Shown here in pieces: positions 57,133 through 64,000 of a stretch of DNA of 64,000 nt. Position 1 is the first letter of the stretch. Every line of letters begins with the position of its first letter. The stretch is from Kitasatospora sp. MAP5-34 (GTDB lineage Bacteria; Actinomycetota; Actinomycetes; Streptomycetales; Streptomycetaceae). The position numbers were made by a program, and so were the translations under genes. The stretch covers positions 27,964 to 91,963 of the forward strand of contig NZ_JARXZC010000032.1 of assembly GCF_029894335.1 (NCBI RefSeq). The letters run 5' to 3'. A model generated the notes under the pieces. That model had not been told where the DNA came from and made no database searches. It saw nothing but the letters and a program-made list of their open reading frames with translations.

Positions 57133-60111
57133 TCACGGCGCGGGGGGAACGAGGGACTCGGTGTGCTGCTGGTCGATGAGGTCCTTCACGGGGGAGGCCT
57201 CGGGCACACCGAGTCGGGTGAAGACCGCGTGGGCCTCCTGGAGGCAAGCCAGTCCGCGAGCGGGCTGGCCCAGCTCCAGGAGGGCTTCACCGAGCGCCGC
57301 GTTGGCCAGCCCCTGACAGTACGCGGCGTCCATCTCCTGGGCGATGGCCAACGATTCGTCGGCGGCCTCGGCGGCCTCCGGGTACTGGTGGTCCGCGAGC
57401 AGGTTGGTCGAGAGCCGGGCCAGGGTGTAGCCCTCCCGTAGCCGGTTCTGCTGCGCCTGGTACAGGCGGTGAGCCTCCCGCAGATGAGCGGCGGCCCCGG
57501 AGGGCGAACCGGTCGAGGAGAGCACCACGCCGAGCTGGTAGAGCGTGTCGGCCAGGCACGGGCCGTTGTCGGAGGCCCGGGCCGTGGTGACCGCCTCCTC
57601 GGCCGAACGGATCGCGGAGGCGGTCTGCCCGACGTCGAGCTGCGCCCGGGCGATGTTCCCGAGCACGCGTGCCTCACCGATCGGGAAGCCGATGCCCCGG
57701 CCGATGGCAAGGGCCTGTTCGAAGAACGGGAGCGCCTCGGCGGACCGGTTGGCGAGGCTCAGGATGATGCCCAGAGTGTTGGCGGTCGTCGAGCGGAGAA
57801 CGGTCACATCGTCCGGGGCCTGGAGGGCGAGGCTCTTCCGGAGCGAGAGCTCGGAACTCTGGAACTCGCCGGTGACGTGCTGAAGGGTCCCCAGCGCGAA
57901 GTGGGTACGGGCCAGCGCCTCCGCGTCGTGGTACGACTGGGCGTTGGTGTCGGCGATCTCCAGGATCCGGCGCACCCGGGGTCCGTGGGTGGGGTCCTCG
58001 ACAATGCTGTCCAGCACGATCAGCAGGTCCACCGCCGGGCGCAGCAGCTCCGACGGTCCCTGCACCGCGGCCTCCACCGCGCTCAGCAGGACCGAGACCT
58101 CGGAGCGCAGCCAGTCCTGGGCCGCGCCGCTGCTGGTGAGGCCGAGGCCGGTGTGGACCAGCCGGTCCATCGGTTCGGGCAGCTGGTCGTCCGGTTCGAT
58201 GGCCTGAGCGGCGTTGCGCATGGTCGGGAGCAGGAGTTCCAACAGGCGCAGGACGGCGGACCGCTGCTCCTCCGCGTCCTTGAGCTTCTCGTTCTGCCGC
58301 TGCGCGTAGAGCCGCAGCAGGTCGTGGTAGCGGTAACGCCCAGGAGTGAAGCACTCCAGCATGTTCGCTTCGACGAGCGCCTCGGCCAGGTCCTCGGCCC
58401 GGTCCTCGTCGACGCCCAGCAGGGCCGCCACCGAACTGAGCGGCAGGTCGGGGGAGTCCACCAGGGAGAGCAGTCGGAAGGCGCGGGCCTCGTCGGGCCG
58501 GAGCTGTCCGTACCCGAGGCCGATGGTGGTCTCCACCGCGAGGTTGCCCAGTTGCAGCTCGTCGAGGCGCCGGCGCTGGTCCGCTAACCGACGGGCCAGG
58601 TCGGAGACGCTCCAGCGAGGCCGGCTGGCCAGGCGGGCGGCCGCGATCCGTACGGCGAGCGGCAGGAGGCCGCAGGCGCGCACCACGGCCAGGGACGCCT
58701 CGGGCTCGGCTGCCACCCGCTGTTCGCCGACGATGGCCGAGAACAGCGCCAGTGCCTCGTCCGGAGTCAGCTCCTCCACGTCGATCAGGTGGGCGCCGGC
58801 GATCCCGGCCAGCCGGGAACGGCTGGTCGCCAGGACGGCGCAGCCCGAGACGCCGGGGATGAGCGGCGTCAACTGGTCGGCGTCCCGGGCGTTGTCCAGC
58901 AGGATGAGCATCCGGCGGTTGGCCAGCAGCGAGCGGTACAGGGCGGCCCGCTGCTCCAGTGAGTCAGGCATCTCCGCGACCCCCAGGGCGTACAGGAAGT
59001 CACCGAGCACCACGGCGGGGTCGGCCGGGGAGGCTCCGGCGCCGCGCAGGTCGACGTACAGCTGCCCGTCGGGGAACTCGGACCGGACACTGTGGGCAAC
59101 GTGGACCGCCAGCGTGGTCTTTCCCACCCCGCCGATCCCGGCGAGCGAGGTGACCACGACGGCCTGACCGGTGGCGTTCCGCAGGACGTCCCGCAGCTCG
59201 TCGACCAGGGTGGTCCGCCCGCTGAAGTCCGATACGTCGGCGGGAAGCTGGGCCGGCGGGGAAATAACCGGGACCGATTCGTCCGCTTCCGGCCCGGAAA
59301 CCTCGTCGGGACGGGGGGGAATCAGGGCCGGATCGGCGGCCAGAATCCGGGAGTGCATGGCAGCCAGCCCGGCACCCGGTTCCACTCCGAGCTCCTCGAT
59401 GAGCAGCTTCCGGGTGTCCGCATAGACACCGAGCGATTCGGCCTGCCGCCCGCAGCGGTAGAGCGCGAGCATCAGCAGCTCGCGGAGCCGCTCGCGGAGC
59501 GGGTGTTCGGCCGCGAGTGAGCTCAGCTCCGCGACGACCTCCGCGTGCAGGCCGATGTCCAGCGCCGTCGCGCAGCGCTCCTCGCCCACCGTCACCTGGC
59601 GTTCGGTCAGCCGGAGGCGCTGTCCTTCGGCGTAGGGGCCGGGGACTCCGGCGAGCGGACGGCCGCTCCACAGGGAGAGCGCGGAGACCAGCAGCCGGTG
59701 TGCCGACTCGGCGTCCCCGGCCGCGCGGGCCGCCAGCGCCTCGGCGGATCTGGTGTCGAACAGCGAAGCGTCCAGCGCTTCGGCGGGGATCCGCAGGGCG
59801 TAGCCGTCACTGACCGAGACCAGGAGTTCGGCGCGGGCGCGGGTCTCACGGTTCGGTTCGATGACCGTGCGCAGCCGGGAGACGTAGGTGCGCAGCGCCG
59901 CGACCGCCTGCGGCGGCGGGCGGTCGCCCCAGAGGCCGTCGACCAGGTCCTGGGTGCTCACCGGCTTGCCGTGATGCAGCAGGAGCGCGGTGAGTACGGC
60001 CTGTTGTTGCGGCGAGCCGAGGGAGAGCGGCTGGTCGCCGCGCCAGGCCTGGACCGGTCCGAGCACCTGGAAGCGCAGCGCATGGGAGTGCGGCGTTTCC
60101 CGAAGCTCCAT
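57133..60111 (-). CDS. Large SARP-family regulator (AfsR-type: DNA-binding, BTAD, NB-ARC, TPR)
   Basis: 992 residues from ATG 60111. A winged-helix SARP domain (1-110, LRFQVLGPVQAWRGD, GLWGDRPPPQAVAALRTYVSRLR), a BTAD helical domain (110-270, RLRLTERQ, LRERLRELLMLALYRCGRQAESL), an NB-ARC ATPase (about 305-600, Walker A GIGGVGKTT at 322-330, LLDNARDADQ, CGLLPLAVRIAAAR), then TPR repeats to the end. It controls antibiotic or developmental genes in AfsR-type systems. The product regulated here is unknown. A divergent 80-residue peptide gene at 60,329 is its likely direct partner or target. Confidence 0.93.
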   Translation of the reverse strand: MELRETPHSHALRFQVLGPVQAWRGDQPLSLGSPQQQAVLTALLLHHGKPVSTQDLVDGLWGDRPPPQAVAALRTYVSRLRTVIEPNRETRARAELLVSVSDGYALRIPAEALDASLFDTRSAEALAARAAGDAESAHRLLVSALSLWSGRPLAGVPGPYAEGQRLRLTERQVTVGEERCATALDIGLHAEVVAELSSLAAEHPLRERLRELLMLALYRCGRQAESLGVYADTRKLLIEELGVEPGAGLAAMHSRILAADPALIPPRPDEVSGPEADESVPVISPPAQLPADVSDFSGRTTLVDELRDVLRNATGQAVVVTSLAGIGGVGKTTLAVHVAHSVRSEFPDGQLYVDLRGAGASPADPAVVLGDFLYALGVAEMPDSLEQRAALYRSLLANRRMLILLDNARDADQLTPLIPGVSGCAVLATSRSRLAGIAGAHLIDVEELTPDEALALFSAIVGEQRVAAEPEASLAVVRACGLLPLAVRIAAARLASRPRWSVSDLARRLADQRRRLDELQLGNLAVETTIGLGYGQLRPDEARAFRLLSLVDSPDLPLSSVAALLGVDEDRAEDLAEALVEANMLECFTPGRYRYHDLLRLYAQRQNEKLKDAEEQRSAVLRLLELLLPTMRNAAQAIEPDDQLPEPMDRLVHTGLGLTSSGAAQDWLRSEVSVLLSAVEAAVQGPSELLRPAVDLLIVLDSIVEDPTHGPRVRRILEIADTNAQSYHDAEALARTHFALGTLQHVTGEFQSSELSLRKSLALQAPDDVTVLRSTTANTLGIILSLANRSAEALPFFEQALAIGRGIGFPIGEARVLGNIARAQLDVGQTASAIRSAEEAVTTARASDNGPCLADTLYQLGVVLSSTGSPSGAAAHLREAHRLYQAQQNRLREGYTLARLSTNLLADHQYPEAAEAADESLAIAQEMDAAYCQGLANAALGEALLELGQPARGLACLQEAHAVFTRLGVPEASPVKDLIDQQHTESLVPPAP

Positions 60112-60224
60112 GAAATCCCCCGATAGCCTGTGATGTTGCTTTCCGCGCAGGGCGATCAATGGTCCGCCGTGGCGCCGCCAGCTTAGGCGGAGTGTTGCAA
60201 ACGTTGGAGAAGAGCGCAGGCGGC

Positions 60225-60265
60225 GCGATGTTTATAAGACATTTAACGACGCCTACGATACTGTC
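60225..60265. promoter_or_regulatory. Promoter-like region between SARP and small gene
   Basis: Contains GTTTATAAGACATTTAACGACGCCTACGATACT; TACGAT (60254-60259) could be a -10 for the + strand gene. A sequence sharing the parts GTTTAT and CGACGCCT-CGA lies at 57,005-57,032. The similarity may mark a common regulator. Confidence 0.4.
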
Positions 60266-60328
60266 CGCGCGCCCAGACCGGTCTGGTCGGGCCTGAACAC
60301 ATCTGACTAAGTCGAAAGGCGGCCAGCC

Positions 60329-60571
60329 ATGGCCAACGACCAGAGCACGACCGCGGTGCCGGCGTCCGCCGAGCCGCAGGTTCCCGTGGCGGGGACCGGC
60401 ACCACGCAGCCGGTTGCCGCTGCGCCGGCCGAGCACACTGTGACCACTCCGGACATCCTGCCCGATCTCCAGGACCTGATAGGCGGGGCGTCGCTCGCGG
60501 AGCCGAAGACCGACGGCACCGAGCCGGGGGACGACCACGAGACGACCGGCATCATCGCGAGCCGCCCGTAG
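60329..60571 (+). CDS. Small Pro/Thr/Ala-rich protein of unknown function
   Basis: 80 residues with ATG 60329 preceded by AAAGG. No signal peptide, membrane span or cysteine. The text is rich in T, P, A and acidic residues (EHTVTTPDILPDLQDLIGG, TDGTEPGDDHETTG). AfsS, a small protein coded next to afsR, came to mind, but the AfsS repeat (T-T-x-D-N-H-M-P) is not clearly present. Divergent from the SARP gene, so it may be its direct target. It may be a peptide or partner regulator. Confidence 0.6.
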   Translation: MANDQSTTAVPASAEPQVPVAGTGTTQPVAAAPAEHTVTTPDILPDLQDLIGGASLAEPKTDGTEPGDDHETTGIIASRP

Positions 60572-60594
60572 TCGACGTAAGCCACGGATCGCCC

Positions 60595-60638
60595 CGCGAG
60601 CGCCCCGCCCACCTTCAGGTGCCGGCGGGGCGCTCGCG
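60595..60638. terminator. Terminator between the small gene and fumarase
   Basis: Perfect 15-bp stem CGCGAGCGCCCCGCC / GGCGGGGCGCTCGCG, 14-base loop. Confidence 0.9.
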
Positions 60639-60650
60639 TTTCGGCGCCGC

Positions 60651-62318
60651 CTACTCCGCCGAGCGGACCCGCAGGCTGGTGATCAGCGGGCCGTCGGTGA
60701 CCTCGGCGAAGAAGTCGTTGCCCTTGTCGTCCACGACGACGAAGGCGGGGAAGTCCTCGACCTCGATCCGCCAGACCGCCTCCATGCCCAGCTCCGCGTA
60801 CTCCAGGACCTCGACCTTCCTGATGCAGTCCTGGGCGAGCCGGGCCGCCGGGCCGCCGATCGAGCCGAGGTAGAAGCCGCCGTGCTCGGCGCAGGCCTTG
60901 GTGACCTGCTTGGAGCGGTTGCCCTTGGCGAGCATCACCATCGAGCCGCCCGCCGCCTGGAACTGGTCGACGTAACTGTCCATCCGCCCGGCCGTGGTGG
61001 GGCCGAACGAGCCGGAGGCGAAGCCCTCGGGGGTCTTGGCCGGGCCGGCGTAGTAGACCGGGTGGTCCTTCAGGTACTGGGGCATGCCCTCGCCCGCGTC
61101 CAGCCGCTCCTTGATCTTGGCGTGCGCGATGTCGCGGGCCACCACCAGGGTGCCGGTGAGCGAAAGCCGGGTCTTCACCGGGTACTTGGAGAGCTCGGCC
61201 CGGATGTCGTCCATCGGCCGGTTGAGGTCGATCCGGACGACGTCGTCGTCCAGGTGCTCGTCCGTGGTCTCGGGCAGGTACTTGGCCGGGTCGGTCTCCA
61301 GCTGCTCCAGGAAGATCCCGTCCGCCGTGATCTTGCCGAGCGCCTGGCGGTCGGCCGAGCAGGAGACGGCCATCGCGACCGGCAGCGAGGCGCCGTGGCG
61401 CGGCAGGCGGATCACCCGCACGTCGTGGCAGAAGTACTTGCCGCCGAACTGCGCGCCGATGCCGATCTTCTGGGTCAGCTCGGTGACCTTGGCCTCCAGC
61501 TCCAGGTCACGGAAGCCGTGCCCGGTGGCGGCGTCGCCGCTGGTCGGCAGCTCGTCCAGGTAGTGCGCCGAGGCGTACTTGGCGGTCTTGAGCGCGAACT
61601 CGGCGCTCGTACCGCCGACCACGATCGCCAGGTGGTACGGCGGGCAGGCGGCCGTGCCCAGCGAGCGGATCTTCTGCTCCAGGAAGGCCAGCATCGAGTC
61701 CTCGTTGAGGATCGCCTTGGTCTCCTGGTACAGGTAGGACTTGTTGGCGCTGCCGCCGCCCTTCGCCATGAAGAGGAACTTGTACGCGTCACCGTCGGTC
61801 GCGTAGAGCTCGATCTGCGCGGGCAGGTTGGAGCCGGTGTTCTTCTCGTCCCACATGGTGACGGGCGCCATCTGCGAGTAGCGCAGGTTGAGCTTGGTGT
61901 ACGCGTCGTAGACGCCGCGCGCGATCGAGCTCTCGTCCGCGCCCTCGGTCAGCACGTTCTGGCCGCGCTTGCCCATCACGATCGCGGTGCCGGTGTCCTG
62001 GCACATCGGCAGGATGCCGCCGGCCGAGATGTTCACGTTCTTCAGCAGGTCCAGCGCGACGAAACGGTCGTTCGGGCTGGCCTCCGGGTCGTCCAGGATG
62101 CGGCGCAGCTGGGCCAGGTGCGCGGGCCGCAGGTAGTGCGAGATGTCGTGCATGGCCTCGGCCGTGAGCAGCCGCAGGGCCTCCGGCTCGACCTTCAGGA
62201 AGCGGCGGCCCCCGGCCTCGAAGGTGCTGACGCCTTCGGAGGTCAGCTTCCGGTACGGGGTCGGGTCGGCCCCGAGGGGAAGAAGGTCGGAGTACGCGAA
62301 CTCTGGCGTGGGAGCCAT
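60651..62318 (-). CDS. Class I (iron-sulphur) fumarate hydratase
   Basis: 555 residues. The class I pattern is plain: LPMCQDTGTAIVMGKRGQ, KGGGSANKSYLYQETKAIL, GTAACPPYHLAIVVGGTSAE, QFGGKYFCHDVRVIRLPRHGASLPVAMAVSCSADRQ and SFGPTTAGRMDSYVDQFQ. Cysteines in MCQDTG, AACPPYH and SCSADR are expected cluster ligands. It interconverts fumarate and malate in the TCA cycle. The chain includes both the alpha and beta parts of the two-subunit form. Confidence 0.95.
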   Translation of the reverse strand: MAPTPEFAYSDLLPLGADPTPYRKLTSEGVSTFEAGGRRFLKVEPEALRLLTAEAMHDISHYLRPAHLAQLRRILDDPEASPNDRFVALDLLKNVNISAGGILPMCQDTGTAIVMGKRGQNVLTEGADESSIARGVYDAYTKLNLRYSQMAPVTMWDEKNTGSNLPAQIELYATDGDAYKFLFMAKGGGSANKSYLYQETKAILNEDSMLAFLEQKIRSLGTAACPPYHLAIVVGGTSAEFALKTAKYASAHYLDELPTSGDAATGHGFRDLELEAKVTELTQKIGIGAQFGGKYFCHDVRVIRLPRHGASLPVAMAVSCSADRQALGKITADGIFLEQLETDPAKYLPETTDEHLDDDVVRIDLNRPMDDIRAELSKYPVKTRLSLTGTLVVARDIAHAKIKERLDAGEGMPQYLKDHPVYYAGPAKTPEGFASGSFGPTTAGRMDSYVDQFQAAGGSMVMLAKGNRSKQVTKACAEHGGFYLGSIGGPAARLAQDCIRKVEVLEYAELGMEAVWRIEVEDFPAFVVVDDKGNDFFAEVTDGPLITSLRVRSAE

Positions 62319-62477
62319 GGGGAGGTCCTTAACTGATCCGGCTGCGTCGACGAAGCACCCTCAAGGGTAGGCGCCGGGGAAACGTCGGATGCGTACAGGT
62401 GAGCCTTCGTGACGGGGGTCACGCCGAACCGTGCTGAACGACCGTTCGACAGTGGGCCCGGTGGCTAGTCTTGTGAC

Positions 62478-63227
62478 GTGGAAAACACGCCGTCGCAGGA
62501 CGACCAGGACCAGCCACCCGTATCCATGAGCAAGTCCGAACTCCAGCCCCGGCCCGAGCCGCAGGACCGCCGGCCCGCGCTGGACACGGCCCCGGTGGCC
62601 GAGGCCGAGCTCCGTGCCTCCGACGCCGACCGGGAGCGGATCGCCGAGCTGCTCCGCGACGCGTACGCCGAGGGCCGGCTCACCATGGAGGAGCACTCCG
62701 AGCGGATCGAGGCGGCCTACCAGGCCAGGACGCTGGGTGAGCTGGCTCCGCTCACCCGGGACCTGCCCACGCACCGCCCGATCTCGATGGAGAAGGCCCC
62801 GCAGGCCGGGTCCCGGCCTGCCGCCGGCCCGCTGACCCCGGCCCGGAGCGAGTCGCCGTCGATGGTGGCGATCTTCGGCGGGGCCAGCCGCAAGGGCCGC
62901 TGGCGGGTCGGTTCACACCTCAAGGCGGTGGCGATCTTCGGCGGGGTGGAGATCGACCTCACCGACGCGGTCTTCGAGTCGCCAGAGGTGGTCATCGAGG
63001 TGACGGCGGTCTTCGGTGGCGTGGAAATCAAGGTGCCGGAGAACGTCACTCTGCAGGGCGCCGGGGTGGGGATCTTCGGCGGCTTCGAAGTCCAGGAACA
63101 GACCTCGGCGGATCCGTACGCGCCGGTGGTGCTGGTCAAGGGCGCGGCGGTCTTCGGCGGCTGCGAGGCCAAGCCGCGCCGGGGCAAGAAGCTGAAGGAG
63201 TGGGTGCGCAAGCAGCTCGGCGAGTAG
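62478..63227 (+). CDS. DUF1707 / cell-wall-active antibiotic response-like protein
   Basis: 249 residues from GTG 62478. After a polar start, a DUF1707 segment (LRASDADRERIAELLRDAYAEGRLTMEEHSERIEAAYQARTLGELAPLTRDLP) precedes a C-terminal beta-helix-like part made of repeats VAIFGGASRKG, VAIFGGVEIDL, TAVFGGVEIKVPE, GIFGGFEVQE, AVFGGCEA, the LiaF-type domain. No membrane span is visible, unlike many relatives. Envelope-stress sensing is suggested by family only. A 63,228-63,509 gap of about 280 bases follows. Confidence 0.85.
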   Translation: MENTPSQDDQDQPPVSMSKSELQPRPEPQDRRPALDTAPVAEAELRASDADRERIAELLRDAYAEGRLTMEEHSERIEAAYQARTLGELAPLTRDLPTHRPISMEKAPQAGSRPAAGPLTPARSESPSMVAIFGGASRKGRWRVGSHLKAVAIFGGVEIDLTDAVFESPEVVIEVTAVFGGVEIKVPENVTLQGAGVGIFGGFEVQEQTSADPYAPVVLVKGAAVFGGCEAKPRRGKKLKEWVRKQLGE

Positions 63228-63509
63228 TCCTCACGGGGCTGCGGACGTCGCCGACATATCGTCAACTTCCGGACAGGCACTGGATCTTGAGGCGAGTGCA
63301 CTGCGTAGTCGCTTGCCTGCGGTGTGCATGAATCTGGATAGGGCGGGGTAGTTCCTGTCGCACATCGTTTCTTGTACGGCTGTGACCCCGGAGACAGTCG
63401 GTACCGGCCCGGCCTCCGCCGTGCGCCGGTGTCGAGGCGGGGTACACGCGGGGCAGCCGGGCAGTGATGCGAGTCTTCCCCGAGTCACGAGCCTCGTCAG
63501 GAGTAAGCC

Positions 63510-63914
63510 GTGCTGCATCCGATCGAGTCCAGCGCCCGCAGTGCCAACGTGGCGGTCCGGCGCAGTACCGCCGGCCAGGCGGGCACCGGGACGCAGCAGC
63601 TCGACCACCTGGACGACAACCCCTGGCATACCGGAGCGGCCTGCCGCCGCGACGAGGCGGGGCTGTTCTTCGCGCCCTCCAAGGAGCCGACCGCCGCCCG
63701 GCTGGCCCGCGAGGAGCAGGCGAAGCAGGTCTGCGCGCGCTGCCCGGTACTGCTGGAGTGCCGGGAGCACGCGCTCGCCCAGCCCGAGCCGTACGGTGTG
63801 TGGGGCGGGCTGACGGCCGCCGAACGCCGGGTGGTTCTGGCCCGCCGCCGCCGCCGGGAGGGCGAACTGCGCGAGGCCCGCCGGGTCGCCGCACCCCGCC
63901 GGATAGCCGGCTAG
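63510..63914 (+). CDS. WhiB-family iron-sulphur transcription factor
   Basis: 134 residues from GTG 63510 with CAGGAG before it. Four cysteines C45, C75, C78 and C84 (C...CxxC...C) bind a [4Fe-4S] cluster, followed by Y95-GVWGG100 and an arginine-rich tail (RRVVLARRRRREGELREARR) for DNA or sigma-factor contact. The paralogue is not assigned. It ends at TAG 63914 and its end overlaps by four bases the stop of a gene on the other strand. Confidence 0.93.
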   Translation: MLHPIESSARSANVAVRRSTAGQAGTGTQQLDHLDDNPWHTGAACRRDEAGLFFAPSKEPTAARLAREEQAKQVCARCPVLLECREHALAQPEPYGVWGGLTAAERRVVLARRRRREGELREARRVAAPRRIAG

Positions 63915-64000
63915 CTGTGTCCTTCGCACATAGGGAAACGTGTGTCGAGCCAGCGGGGGTGGGTTGGGTCGACTTCGAGTATGTCGAGGAGTCGGGCCTG
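63911..64000 (-). CDS. 3' end of an unidentified gene cut by the window edge
   Basis: Read from 64000 on the minus strand, the frame gives QARLLDILEVDPTHPRWL, then DTRFPMCEGHS, then TAG at 63913-63911. It is 29 codons with plausible third-position bias. The rest lies right of the window. No family is recognised. Confidence 0.4.
   Translation of the reverse strand, partial: QARLLDILEVDPTHPRWLDTRFPMCEGHS

Overview
The window is very GC-rich actinomycete DNA. Its codon bias, GTG starts, stop/start overlaps (ATGA, GTGA) between genes, and a WhiB-family, a SARP-family and a DasR-like gene all point to Streptomyces/Kitasatospora. No rRNA, tRNA, CRISPR array or complete insertion sequence was found. 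Function calls rest on motifs and family resemblance read by eye; no database search was possible.

Left part (1-12,776): one-directional, tightly coupled genes that look like part of a specialised-metabolite cluster cut by the left edge. They encode an amidase, a thermostable-hemolysin-family protein, an AMP-forming ligase joined in frame to an Fe(II)/2-oxoglutarate oxygenase, an O-methyltransferase-like enzyme, an EamA exporter, a flavoprotein directly followed by a fumarase/aspartase-superfamily lyase, a class II DAHP synthase, an AurF-type di-iron oxygenase and an isocitrate-lyase/PEP-mutase-family enzyme. The flavoprotein-lyase pair resembles the nitrite-producing aspartate-nitrosuccinate pair (CreE/CreD), so an aromatic diazo, N-nitroso or N-N-bond product is the leading hypothesis.

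Middle-left (13,194-19,867): a crotonase, a secreted phosphoesterase divergent from a DasR-like GntR regulator with a perfect 30-bp palindrome between them, and an Lrp regulator divergent from a PLP decarboxylase.

Accessory zone (19,880-30,821): two blocks, each bordered by a broken copy of the 5' end of the thioredoxin-domain (YyaL/DUF255) gene that is intact at 30,821. Block 1 is an ABC exporter plus a two-component system. Block 2 is a Uma2 protein and a four-gene operon (NrtR-like regulator, nucleosidase, two membrane proteins) that looks like a conflict or immunity system.

Right part (30,821-64,000): mostly chromosomal genes, including PEP carboxykinase, an aminotransferase, a Ser/Thr kinase with a beta-propeller, a prepilin peptidase, a chitinase with a DasR-type site, a cis-prenyltransferase, a PIN-PhoH protein, a transglycosylase with a structured leader, ahpCD/oxyR, a SpoIIE phosphatase, a large SARP regulator, class I fumarase and a WhiB-like protein. 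Embedded in it is a two-gene ATPase plus HNH nuclease module (51,873-53,809) resembling the Septu (PtuA-PtuB) anti-phage system.
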